A stretch of 64,000 nucleotides of DNA, from positions 7,077,001-7,141,000 of the forward strand of contig CM032815.1 of the NCBI GenBank assembly GCA_019155185.1, written 5' to 3'. A program made the translations under genes and the position numbers. The notes under the pieces were generated by a model. It was not told the origin of the DNA. It saw only the letters and a program-made list of their open reading frames with translations, and did not search any database. Shown here piece by piece: positions 51,350 through 62,093 of the stretch (the stretch's first letter is position 1; each line of letters opens with the position of its first letter). This DNA comes from Beaufortia kweichowensis (Eukaryota; Chordata; Actinopteri; Cypriniformes; Gastromyzontidae).

Positions 51350-54300
51350 CTGAAACAGACAAAAAACTTTATTATTCTGACTATTATTTGCTTTGATTTA
51401 TGTACCTTTGGTTAATATTATATTTCTCAACCATGACGACATGGCTAACATTGTGAACAAACTTCTAAAATTCAAAGTGTATTGGTGAAGATTTAATCTG
51501 GGGGTGATGCACATGTTGACTGTCTAACTTCAGTGATTTCACAAAATGTAGGGAAAAATTTTGTTCTTTAAAATGCCAACTTACCTTAAAATCTGTGTCA
51601 GGTTTGTTTGTTGCCAGCAGGGCGGTGGTATATCTCTGCTCCAGCAGCTCCAAAGCACACAGCACTGCAGGCGTCGACGCTTTGACCCTGATGACCACAG
51701 AATCACTAGAGCCCTCTGACTTCATTCTGATTGGCTGAGAGAGAACCCGCCTGTCCGCCCAGCGCATCATCCACTCCAGCAACCGGGCCAGCTGAGGAAA
51801 CCGAGTCTCCAGTGTAGAGTCCAGCTGGACCTGAACATCTAATTCAGCCTGTGAGAGGATCTTAAAGGCCCAGGATTCGACCTGCGGGAGAGAACTGTGA
51901 CTGGCGCTGACCTCTGAACCAATCAAACTAGCTTTAGCCTCACTGGACATCTGCATAGACTGTTGGCGATGGCCAAAAAGTCCTCGCTGATTCCCAACAC
52001 AGAGTCCGGGGAGGGCCTGAGACGTAGTGGTGGTTGGGGCTATATTGGCATTGTTTTGGACAGACAAATCCAGCCTGGTGGAGGGTTCTGGGGTTACCGG
52101 GGCAGTTTGAAAGTAGCGGCCAGCCCTGAACAAGGGCAAGCGTGTACCCGGCTTAAATCCGGTTTGATATCCATCTCTCTGACGGCGTTTGAGTGTGGTC
52201 AACATGTCAAAGGTCACCGAATGCAGTTCTTTTTTACAGAGCTGTTTGGAGAAACTGCTTAATAACGGAAGCTCAGAGTCTTCAGCATCCAGCCTGTCTT
52301 TCTCCAGGACATAGCTGAGAAACAACTCCAGAAACAGTGTGTACTCTTCATCCTCCAGTTCAAACTCCCACGTTCCCACTTTGGGCAGACATGTGGTTTC
52401 CGCTTGGGTTGATTTTGTTTCGTTGCGTTCCAAAGAGCGTTTATCTTCTTTTCTCTCATGTGTTGATCTGTCAGGTGCATCCTGCACTTTTGCAGTCTTG
52501 GAGCTACAAACACAGGAAGCAGAAAGGTTTCACAATGAGAAATAAAGAAATACTACATAAAGAACAGTACACCAGTAGAATTACCCATGTGCAGACTTAG
52601 TCTGCGGATTAGGAGAAAGCGTCTCAGACAGGGTCTCGGCTGTGTCTCCTTCACTGTAAACTAAAGGACGGCCACAGTCTGTCAGAGTACTGTTGCTTAA
52701 ACTCGTTCCGAAAGAGAGACGCTTCATTATGGAGTCTGCGCCTCCCTTCTCCTCCTCTTCCTCTCTCTCCCAGAGGAAGTGCTCCACTGCAGCCAGGTGT
52801 TTTTCCAGGCGTCGAAGTTCCCGTCGCCGCTGCCTCAGCTGATCTTGAATCACAATCATCATGGTCTCCCCGGCAACATCTTCTCTTTCGATTTCTGATC
52901 GCACATCTGTGTAAACATGGGCACATCCTAGTGTTAATTACTCAAAGCAGCGCTAAAGATTCAGACTGTAAGTTGCACAGGATTGGATGAAGGAGCTCTT
53001 GCCTGCTGTATGGATGTCTGGCACAAACACGGGTCCCAATCTCCGCACAAGTGAAGTGTACTTCTCCCGTAGTGGCACGCGAACAGACTCCTCCTCTTCA
53101 GGAAACACTCTCGTCAGAGTTTCAGCTGTCTAACCATTAGAGAAGATTTTTTTTTTTAATATCATCAGTAATAGTACTAGGATGCATGTGCAAAAGTCAA
53201 CATGGTATTGCCAAAATATTTGTAAATGTGTTCAATTTGAAACGAACAAGTATTACCAAATGACTGGGCGGCAGTTCAGCAACCAGACTTAAGACTAAAT
53301 CCTGCAGGGCTTCCTCTGAATTCAGAAAACGACAGAACGGCACGAGACGGCACGCCCAACGCAAGGCTTCAGCGCACAAACCTGCCATGCTGACATCCCT
53401 GAGCTGTGAGGAAAAACACAGTCAGGATCGGGGCTGTCCCAAAAAATCTGAAACATTCAGACAATCACTCATTTACTGAACCTCAGAGTCTTTTTTCTGG
53501 TTCCTGAGAGTCTGGTATTTTCTACAGGAGATGGTGAGCTGGTCTCGAGCATGAAGCATCCAGCACAGGGCACACAACTCTCTGAAACATACTGAAAACA
53601 GACAGACCATAAGTTTTAAAAGCTTCTGAAAGCTTCACACAGACATACATCAGAAGAGACATACTTATGGTTTGTACAGTAACACTGTCCATGTCTTTGC
53701 TGGGGCTTGATTGGAAGAATCCACGATGACTGGAGAATTTTTTTAATCCTTCTGGAATCAAGTCAACATTTGGCTCAGACGCCTTCCTCCGGATCTAGTA
53801 ATGTAAAAACACTGATTCTTTAAATGACTCTAAACCAGCAAATAGAAAACATGTTGGTTGTAAAACAGCTAAGATATAAAGCACCTTGTGTAGTAGACGT
53901 CTGCAGTGATGTAGGTTGCTGATGTACCACTGTGCTGCGGGACGAGAGCTGTGCGTGGCTCTGAAGAGCAACAGAACCTTCTGTACCGGACCAGAGACCT
54001 GACGGCGAGAGTCTCTTTCCAGAACCAGACATGACAATCTCTCTGTGTCCTACAAAAAACGAATGGATTTTGGATTTGGATAAGGCAGAGGAACAGTTAC
54101 AAACAATATCGAATCAGTATTTACAGAAGTGAAGACAAAGCATCTCTGTGTGTAATATACCTGTGTGTCTGGTGCAGGTTGTGGGCAGTATAGAGGAGGG
54201 GCAGGCAGGTAAAACAAAGCAGGAACTAAAACAGGAAGTGATGTAGCTCCTTCCTTGGCTGACTCCAGGAGGCGTTTTAGTGGTTGAGAGAAGACATCCA

Positions 54301-57300
54301 CCTTGGCCATGACCGATGCCTTCAAGATCTCCTGCACAGACACTTGAAGTAGATCCACGTCCTCAACACATGCTGGATCTATGGGCAGATCAGCATGACA
54401 TGATATCATTTTATAGAGCTCAACGGTTTGTGACACGACCCTCTAGAACATCTAACACGTTTACCTGTGTTATCGGTTCCTTCAGACCCAACGTCTCGTC
54501 CCAGTAACATCTCCAGCTGAGTCTGAAAGATCACTGCGGGATGCAGATCGGCAGGAAGATGCAGCTCTCTCCACCTAAGACTTAAAATTATATACAGTAA
54601 GTAAATAACAATCAATATAAATAAACACAACAAACAGAATGACTCATCTCTTTGAGACTAATTATTAAAACCTGGTCATATCCAAGCGCTCGCTGCAGTA
54701 GCAGCTGTAGGCCAGGCTCAGGGTCGCTGCCATCTTCCAGTCGCCCAGATGTCGTGCCATCCATGCGGCCTCGGGCAACAGCCCGCCCAGCAGGAGGAGC
54801 TCTGTGGCATAGTCCACCGTCCACACCTCTGACAGATGCTGAGAACGCAAGGCGTCCACCACACGACTCTGAGACAACTCCACCACACGCCCGCCTGCGT
54901 CTGTGACAGCAAATGCAGAGACTGATAACTAACTTACATAAAGTATTTGTCAGTGTGTTCTGATATATGCAGCGCATTTTGGATACGTCTGAATATGTCA
55001 TGCATGAAAAATGTGTGTACTGTAGGTGTACCGTGAGGTAAGTGAAGTGCCGGCAGCACTTCCACACTGTGTGGAGGAAGAATGCAGAGTGGACGATTGG
55101 TGAAGTACGCAGCCATAAACCTGGCCAGAGACTGAACCACAGCAAGAGCAGCCTCATGCCCCACTGGCTTTAAGAACCAGTCCTCAAACACCGAGTCATC
55201 TGCAAGAACAATAAAACACACATTTATGCGAATATGTCAATATATCCTTAACTTTCCTTTGGCATAACAATAACTTATTTCCAGAAAGTTACTGATTTGG
55301 GTTTGTTTGCTTAGTGTTTCACGAGTAAACCCTACCAGCCATTCCCGGCATCTCCTCTTCCTGATGTCCTTAAGCGGCTGCAGTTGACGTGTCAAGCGGT
55401 CACACAGACCCTGAGCCTCCCGCAGGTGATACTGAAACAGGTGAGAGTACAGAAGTGCCAGACAGTAGCGTGTCTCCAGATAACACGTCAACGGACCTGC
55501 TGTGAGACACAGTTTGAATGCAGCAACCACAGTATGTTTTGATTTTTACGTGACCGAAGTCAAAACAACTGAATCTGACCTCTCTCTCTTTCTGCACACA
55601 ATTCAGCCCTCCAGACCCGAACACTTTCAGCATATTCACCTAAAATAAAGTGTTGTTCACCTGAAGATGTGGAAAAAAGTGCAATGTTACGTTCGTTCGC
55701 ATTGTTAATTTTCTTAATACAGAGTGACAGGTACCTGTGAAATTTCGTAGCGTGTGGCTTTCCTGAAGACGGTCTCCGGCTGTCTGTAAAGCCTGTTGGA
55801 TTTCAGGTATGATAACAGACATCTTTTCACGTTCAGTTTGTACAACCCTGGCACCTTTACTGTTGTTTAACTTTGTCTGGTATTGCACAGCTCGACTGTA
55901 CACGTCACGCCAAATAGACACTAATCTGAAAAACATCAGACTTGAGAACTGATTTCAAACAGAAAAAATATCTTTGCTAAAATATCTCATTTATAATATT
56001 TTGCACAGAACTCACCTATTAGATGGCAGATTTCTGTCCTGTGCAGTTAGTTTGATGGTCTCAACATCTGTATCATCATGCAGCAGCTGGACTGTAAACA
56101 TATCAGAGGAACTTGATACCTGGTTATCTTCCCCATAATGCAATGCTCTCGGCTGTGTGCTGTATGTCAGATTCACACTGCGAGACACCTCCCGGAGGAC
56201 GAGCAGGGCCGCGTTGAAGTTGCATGAGTAAAGTGCTAAATCAGATAATGAAAGCGGAAGGAACATTTCAATAAATTGCCTGCTGAGCTCAACGGCGACA
56301 TGCAGACAGCTGCTTCCTCCGCTGCGTGTGCCGTCCAACGGCAGAAAGGCCAGGAGAGTTCTGAGGATATGAAAGGCACGTGTGACCCAAGAAACTTTTT
56401 TCTTTTTGCCGATGGATTCGCTGACCCTGAGAAGGTTTATGAGCCGAACGACGCAGGTGACGGTGTACTTGAGAAGACGCTCTCTCTGTTCGACGGCCTT
56501 TCCCAGAGACACGGCCAGAGCCCAAACTGTCAGAAGGTTCCTGTATACCCTGCTCAGATCTCCCTGCAGGGCTGAAGATGTTGGTTTTGGTTCTTCTGGA
56601 TACGTTTGTGCATGAAGAGTGTCAAACATCGACGCAAACTCTAGCTTGCCTTCATCTTCCATGTGTGAGTGAAGCTCATCGTCAGAGTCATCATCTTCTT
56701 CACCCTAAAGTGACAATATTTGTAAAAACACTATAATACACAGTCGTGTGGCTTGTCTTTATTGGCAACTGACCTGTGTTCTTTCTGTATCTCCGGTTTC
56801 CTGTAGATACAGTGGTAAAGTAGAGAGAGAAGGTTCTGTCTCTTTAAGACCCAGCAGACTTCCGGTGATCATCAAAGTGGACATATATTCCAGCCTGGAT
56901 CTGACCTGGGGCTTTAAGACAAACGACACTCATAAACCAACATACCAGCAATAAGGGATCATCCCAAATCAAAGCCACTTTAAACCCTACCGGCACTTGA
57001 GATGACCCAATGACCCTGCGTACGTTCTCAAGCCCTTGAGCAGCGTCCAGCAGGAGGGCGCTCGTAATCGCAGCTGCAGACGGCCGTCTGGGCAGCCTGA
57101 GGACAGTCACCATGTAGCCATCAGACACGATGAGAAGCGGTTGCCGTGGGTGACAGGTGACAGAGTAGCGTTGTCTCATAGGGTCACCGAGTGACACACT
57201 GGAGCTGGAGAGAGCGCCGTCTTGTGTGTGCAGAAGCCCTGGAGGTCTACAGGAGAAAAATAAAGAAGGTTGTATTCTGCATTATCAGAACATTTCTGTG

Positions 57301-59403
57301 ATTTTGCACATTAGAAATGTGACTGGAAATAGACTCTTAAAACTATAAAATATCATACACAGAGGTATGTGCCTGTCATGACCAAAAAATTTCAAAAATT
57401 CTCCAAATCACCCCATGTCCCTTTTTTGTTATTTTTTTACGCTTCAAAATATAGTTTTGTAATGTAATGTATACACAGACACAACAAATATATATATACG
57501 TACACAAAATTTTCAAGCACATAAGCTTTTAATCAAAAGATTATTAAAACATTACTGGTACAAATATAATAATCTACAAATTTTCATAAGTGGTATCATC
57601 TAAACTGTAAAATGATCAGTCCATAGTATAAAACTGTGACTTTTTATTATCAACAGAGGAACCAATCAAATCACCTGCAGGTGACCAATGGGTGAAGAGG
57701 CAGGAAGTGGGCGGGACCAAACTCAACACTGCATCCAGTTGTGGACAGAGACACCAGTCCGCCCAAACGTGCCAGCATGAGAAGAGAGCCTCTCTTCAGC
57801 ACACAGGCGAGATAAAGCCCTTCTGGTGTCCAGCTAACACAGCCCACCCAGTATGACCTGCAAAACAATCTGATGTAAAGCCTGTGGGTGATCTATTGGT
57901 GTCCCATCTATCGGCAAGACTTTTTAAACACTTACCTCACATACTTGGCTGGAATAGTAAGTGCCTTAAGGCCACATCCTCCTAACAGACTGGACACTGT
58001 CACAAAGTTTTGTGTGCTGATGAACAACACCTGAGTTACCTGTTATATCACAGATCAAAAGAACATCACACAAATATCGCCATGTACAACAATGTACGGT
58101 AGATGAAATGTCTTGACTGTACCCTTGGGTCTTTCTGGTTAAGAACTATTGCCAGTAATTGACCATCTGGTGAAAGTGCTGGGACTAGTGCTCCTCTAGA
58201 CTTTACTGGTCTACATGGAGGCACAAGCTGGTTGAAGAGGTAAGACTTGGAGACCCAGTGTACAGTAAAACCTAATGAACTATGGCATAAAATAATAGTT
58301 TTAGTAATGACAGCATTACAAATTGAAATAAGCACATAAGCCGACTCTTACCAGAGTTTGCTTTGCTTTATCACCTCCCACTGAATCTTCAGAAAGGTTA
58401 TAGTCAACTGCTGTTCAGTACTGAAGACAAACCCGCTCAGACACACGTCACCGACAGCCTATGAAATAGCGGCGTGAATTACTGTACAATACATGAACAC
58501 ATAACATAAGCAACAGCTTCGTGGTCGCAAGCGATTTTATTTACATGGTTCTTTACAAACACGCTATGAATCGAAGCCTCTTTATCCTTCAAGGAGGGAA
58601 GCTGAATGTTTTCAGGATGTGCTATCTGACTCCAGCGTCCTTTGACGGTGATATCTCGTTGACTGCTTAGATCCTGAGGTGCCAAACATTCCCAGAGGAA
58701 CACCTGCCCTGTTAAAGCTGCCAGGAAAACTCTGTGTCCATTCTCCGAAACCAGCAGAGAAAGTCGTACCGTAGTTATTGAACCTGCATAAGACAGAGCT
58801 GTTTACTTTTATTTGTGTCTACAATTTCTCAGCCGTGAAGAGCTTTATAAAGCTCTTGCACAAACCTTTAATGGAAGAAGCCAGCTCATGAACCGCAGGG
58901 ACAGCAGAGACCATCTTTAAGGAATCTTTGTCTTTATTCCACAGAAACAGTTCTCCAGAGACCAGCAGACCCACTAGCCACGTACCTGCAAATGAAATTA
59001 CAAACACAGCTGTAAGCTCATGCAGATGCTCCAGATCCTGGTGGATAAAACTGAGCTACACCACGTACCATTCTGAGAGCCGACATAGTCACAACTCTCT
59101 GTAACAGCGGCTGAAGTTTTGGGGTCTTCTTTTTAGTTTGACCCGACACCAGATGTATTTCACTGATCCGATTGTCATCTAATAGAAAAACGGCCTCTTT
59201 CTCCTGAAACAGAACAGAAAATTCAACAGCACATGCTTAAATGCAGATGACAAAGAACCACAACTAGACGGATAAAGCAATATAAAAGGGAAAAAATGTC
59301 ATTTGGGACAACATGATCTAACCTTCCCCAGCCAGCAGAATCTGGGCCATGGCTTTTTGCGCTTGATACTGGATGATAATAAAACCTCCAACTTTAACTC
59401 CAT
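43977..59403 (-). CDS. cplane1: CPLANE1 (C5orf42/JBTS17), ciliogenesis and planar polarity effector 1
   Basis: Fifty-three coding exons run from ATG (59403-59401) to TAG (43979-43977) and total 9,221 nt, or about 3,073 aa (human about 3,197). The N-terminus MELKLEVLLSSSIK..KPWPR closely matches human CPLANE1. Downstream landmarks are SGELFLWNKD, VKSRGALVPALSPDG, LNQKDP, SIEFGPA-like SVEFGPA, LEFASMFDT, ARFMAAYFTN, LPAPPLYCPQP, AQWYIS, CFRELCALCWMLH, FGTSLSNSTLT, a basic R.WMRRKQRERLKEY segment and the C-terminal SVLSKLDWAAIE. The first 10 exons form a WD40-like propeller; the middle is helical and the last third low-complexity and charged. The protein acts with FUZ, INTU and WDPCP at the basal body to recruit intraflagellar transport; human mutations cause Joubert syndrome 17 and OFD6. 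The summed length is one base short of a whole number of codons, which traces to exon 2. Most introns are only about 75-150 bp. Confidence 0.95.
51585..54574 (-). other. cplane1: cplane1 exon map, exons 17-25
   Basis: Coding segments: 54574-54465, 54378-54161, 54049-53885, 53794-53665, 53591-53482, 53403-53257, 53129-53003, 52906-52585, 52503-51585. The exon 23 donor is GC (53002-53001), the only non-GT donor needed in the gene. Exon 25, 919 nt, is the largest exon. Confidence 0.82.
54672..59403 (-). other. cplane1: cplane1 exon map, exons 1-16
   Basis: Coding segments: 59403-59323, 59203-59069, 58985-58866, 58783-58545, 58458-58352, 58279-58123, 58039-57936, 57857-57675, 57246-56991, 56905-56774, 56704-56016, 55925-55735, 55639-55580, 55496-55293, 55199-55032, 54900-54672. 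Exon 6 uses the acceptor CCATAG at 58280; the tempting ATTAG eleven bases downstream would break the frame. Exon 14 has a CAGCAG double acceptor (start 55499 or 55496). The exon 2 donor is ambiguous (59069, or 59062 to keep the frame open). Confidence 0.82.
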
Positions 59404-60010
59404 TCTTGGCATTGATGGTAAATGTGAAAGAACATCCAGACAGACCGTTTCTCTTTACATTCGACTTCATGTGGGTCAATATATGGAAAAATCATATAGT
59501 CAGTAAACACAGTACCAACATCCATTATTATAGCAGATAATAACTTTGGATGACCCCTTACAAAAATTAACCATGCTTTTACTACAGTAAACACAGTTTA
59601 ATCATGATATTATAGTAAAAGTGCTGTCATACAAAATGATTTCAGTCAAAAACCATGATTACAACACTTTTACTCAAATAAAATTACGTTTAATTCTATT
59701 AGAGTCAGACAGTTAGTTGAACCTTGTTTTACTCTTTAGTCACAGTCCAGTAAATTCATCAATTAAATATTTAAATTACAAATATAACACAACATTACGA
59801 TTATTTACTTTATTATGCGTTGAGATTTAACATTTAATCGATATCTGTGTGAGAACATGACTATAATGCATGAATGATAATAATAAACCAGCTCTTTTTC
59901 AGTGTATACCGTTAGCTGGCGAATGTCAACACAACACACATGACGTACAAATGTGTTTGTACCGTTTAAACGGCGTAAAATCAATATTCACGTTGTCTAT
60001 ATACTTTACC
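59404..60010 (-). other. cplane1 upstream stretch: probable 5' UTR intron
   Basis: The DNA immediately upstream of the start codon is AT-rich and unlike a promoter, whereas the CpG-rich block begins at about 60040. A donor ATG|GTAAAG near 60009 and an acceptor-like CCAAG at 59405 suggest a non-coding first exon (about 60010-60150) spliced to the first coding exon. The intron would contain diverged ACCATG.TTTTACTACAGTAAA repeats (about 59540-59690). Inferred only. Confidence 0.35.
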
Positions 60011-60085
60011 ATCATGCCATGACTCTGACAAACACATTCCGCGTCTGTTTATTTCGCTTTATTTCGACGCTTTTCGAATCTCCCT

Positions 60086-60182
60086 CCACTTCCGGTATTC
60101 CGGACAGCGCTGCCATTCCCATGATTCCCGCCCCGTTACCATAGAAGCAGATGCGCTCGAGCGCAGTCGGTGCGCATGCGTG
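60086..60182 (-). promoter_or_regulatory. cplane1 promoter: X-box, ETS and NRF1 sites
   Basis: In a CpG-rich block lie an ETS/GABP site (CCACTTCCGG on +, 60086-60095), an RFX X-box reading GCTTCTATGGTAAC on the - strand (60148-60135) and an NRF1-like TGCGCATGCGTG (60171-60182). The X-box fits RYYNYY-N(1-3)-RRNRAC at every position and has the same orientation as cplane1. RFX factors are the known regulators of cilium genes, so the match fits the gene's function. Confidence 0.55.
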
Positions 60183-60391
60183 AGCAGAGGACAACCGTAC
60201 TGTTCGACCGCAGCGAAGTCGCTTAAAATTAGGAAAAAGTTTTGGTTTACCTATAATTTTGTAATAACACAAATGGCAATGAATCCAGCCAAATCATGTT
60301 TACTGTGCTTTTACTACAATAAAATCATGGTTAATAAACATAAGCGATGCCCAATCAGAAGACCAGAGTAGCGTTTGCGTTCAGTTGGGGA

Positions 60392-60403
60392 TGCGCATGC
60401 GCG
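60392..60403. promoter_or_regulatory. Second NRF1-type palindrome
   Basis: TGCGCATGCGCG fits the NRF1 consensus YGCGCAYGCGCR. It lies 210 bp beyond the first NRF1-like site, between cplane1 (leftward) and the ORA gene (rightward). Confidence 0.45.
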
Positions 60404-60982
60404 ATCAGAAAAAACAGGGAAGAGTTCGGGGTATATATTTTAGTTGATGGGAAATACAAAATTGTTTTGTGTGAATGTAAAACCATCATTTATAATAATT
60501 ATTTAAAGTAAATCATTTTCTAAATCCTAAATTTTGTTTTATGAATGTAAAAGCAATAGCCCTGTGAGATAAGTAATTTATTTGTCTCTTCACTATCTGG
60601 TCTATAGTAACTTTAAATAGATTTTGTAATATATAATGGTGTTGAATATAGTTACAACCAGCACTGGTTAGTTGATAATCTTTGTTTTAAACTCATGACA
60701 GTGCACCTTGCATGGAAACTTGGTTCACTGCATTAATACGTAAATTACACTAGTGCTTCTGAGCAATTATCATAAAGCATAGTGAATTGATGATGCATCA
60801 TTTTAGTGAGCTGTGACCATGACAACACTGATATGTTCTTCATGATGTCATCAGCTTCTGGATGATGTCGGCAGTTCACACCTTATAAATTTCACAATCA
60901 AGTACCTAAATTAAACATTGAGCTCCATACAAGCATACAAGTCTTTACTCCAATAACAGAGAGAGAGAAACATTGGACTCAG

Positions 60983-62014
60983 ATGGAGGTTCAAGACTGG
61001 ATTGAACCAGCCATACGAGCTGTCTTCTGCTTTACCGGCATTATAGGAAACTTCTGGTTGGGTTTACGCTCTCTGCCCAAATCCAGATCTCAAGTGCGGA
61101 CCAGCGACATTCTCTTCATCAACTTGGCCTTCTCTAATCTCATCACAAATTGTCTGGTGGACCTGCCAGAATTCTTGTCCCACTTTGCGAAAGGCTGGCT
61201 CACGAGTAAAGTGTATTGTGGAGTGACTCAGTTTTGTCATGAAATCTCTGAAACCAGCAGTATCTTCACCACCATGTTCATCAGCATGTATTGGCACCAA
61301 AAACTGGTGGGCTCCATTAGACGTGGTGGAGGTCCAGTGCAGATGGACAGCTTGCGGCTTGTTTTATTATTACTCGGAGTAAGCTGGACAGTGGCGTTGG
61401 TGTTTAGTACTCCTCACATCTTCATCGCAGAGCATGAGGGGAATCAAAGCATAGAAGTTTGTGAAGAACGATTTCCAACACATGCAGAGAAGCAGACTTT
61501 TGATGCCCTGTATCTTACACTGGCTAATGTTGTTCCAATTGTTGGGATAAATTATGCCAGTATTCAGATTGCGATAACGCTTGTTCGGAGCCAGAAGCGA
61601 GTCAACAATCATTCCAACTGGAACAGAAGTGAAATGAATCCTCCACCTGCATCTGTAGAACTACAAGCAGAAGGAACATCACAAAGATCTCAGAAGAGCT
61701 CCAGAGATGAAGGTGCACAATCAGCTTCCAAAACTGTGAATACTGTAAACAATCCACCACAAGCGGTGCAGAAGACACAGGTCAGATCAAACCCCTCCAC
61801 AAACAATCAGGTGAGGGCAGCTAAAAGTGTTGTGGCCGTAGCTACGATCTTCCTCATCTGCTGGTTTACTCATCTTGTGCTCCGTATCTACAGCAGTTTT
61901 AAGAACTCTGTTCTGGCTGTGAAGCTGACAAATTTTATAGGAGCATCTTATGTTTGTTTTGTGCCGTACGTCTATCTGCACGGAGTGAGAAAACTCAACT
62001 GCTCATGTTGCTAA
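60983..62014 (+). CDS. V1R-like olfactory receptor class A-related (ORA) GPCR
   Basis: This is an intronless frame of 343 codons. A TATAAAT box at 60884-60890 precedes it and a poly(A) signal at 62088-62093 follows. The seven-helix layout is: TM1 about 10-31 with the GN pair (N23), TM2 42-64 (LFINLAFSNL), TM3 79-103 ending MYWHQK where other class A receptors have DRY, TM4 124-147, TM5 173-201, TM6 281-306 and TM7 311-336. Cys79 and Cys160 are placed for the TM3-ECL2 disulphide, and N154 is a glycosylation sequon. The absence of DRY and NPxxY together with ISMYWHQKL is typical of V1R/ORA receptors. Fish ORAs are expressed in olfactory neurons and some respond to bile acids. The third intracellular loop (about 202-280) is very long and rich in S, Q and N; the tail ends in a Cys cluster. 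The coding exon is single, as I recall for ora1, ora2, ora5 and ora6; I cannot assign the number. Confidence 0.85.
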   Translation: MEVQDWIEPAIRAVFCFTGIIGNFWLGLRSLPKSRSQVRTSDILFINLAFSNLITNCLVDLPEFLSHFAKGWLTSKVYCGVTQFCHEISETSSIFTTMFISMYWHQKLVGSIRRGGGPVQMDSLRLVLLLLGVSWTVALVFSTPHIFIAEHEGNQSIEVCEERFPTHAEKQTFDALYLTLANVVPIVGINYASIQIAITLVRSQKRVNNHSNWNRSEMNPPPASVELQAEGTSQRSQKSSRDEGAQSASKTVNTVNNPPQAVQKTQVRSNPSTNNQVRAAKSVVAVATIFLICWFTHLVLRIYSSFKNSVLAVKLTNFIGASYVCFVPYVYLHGVRKLNCSCC

Positions 62015-62093
62015 GATCTGGTGGGACCATAAAACTCTTCATTGTACTTTTAAAGAACCTTTAGTTTTTAAGATCAATGGTGGAAAGAATAAA

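Noticed and set aside
58258..58290. Apparent extra base in cplane1 exon 6
   Set aside because: Using the acceptor CCATAG (exon start 58279) instead of the downstream ATTAG restores the frame and matches human RSLPYHVHW, so no lesion is needed.
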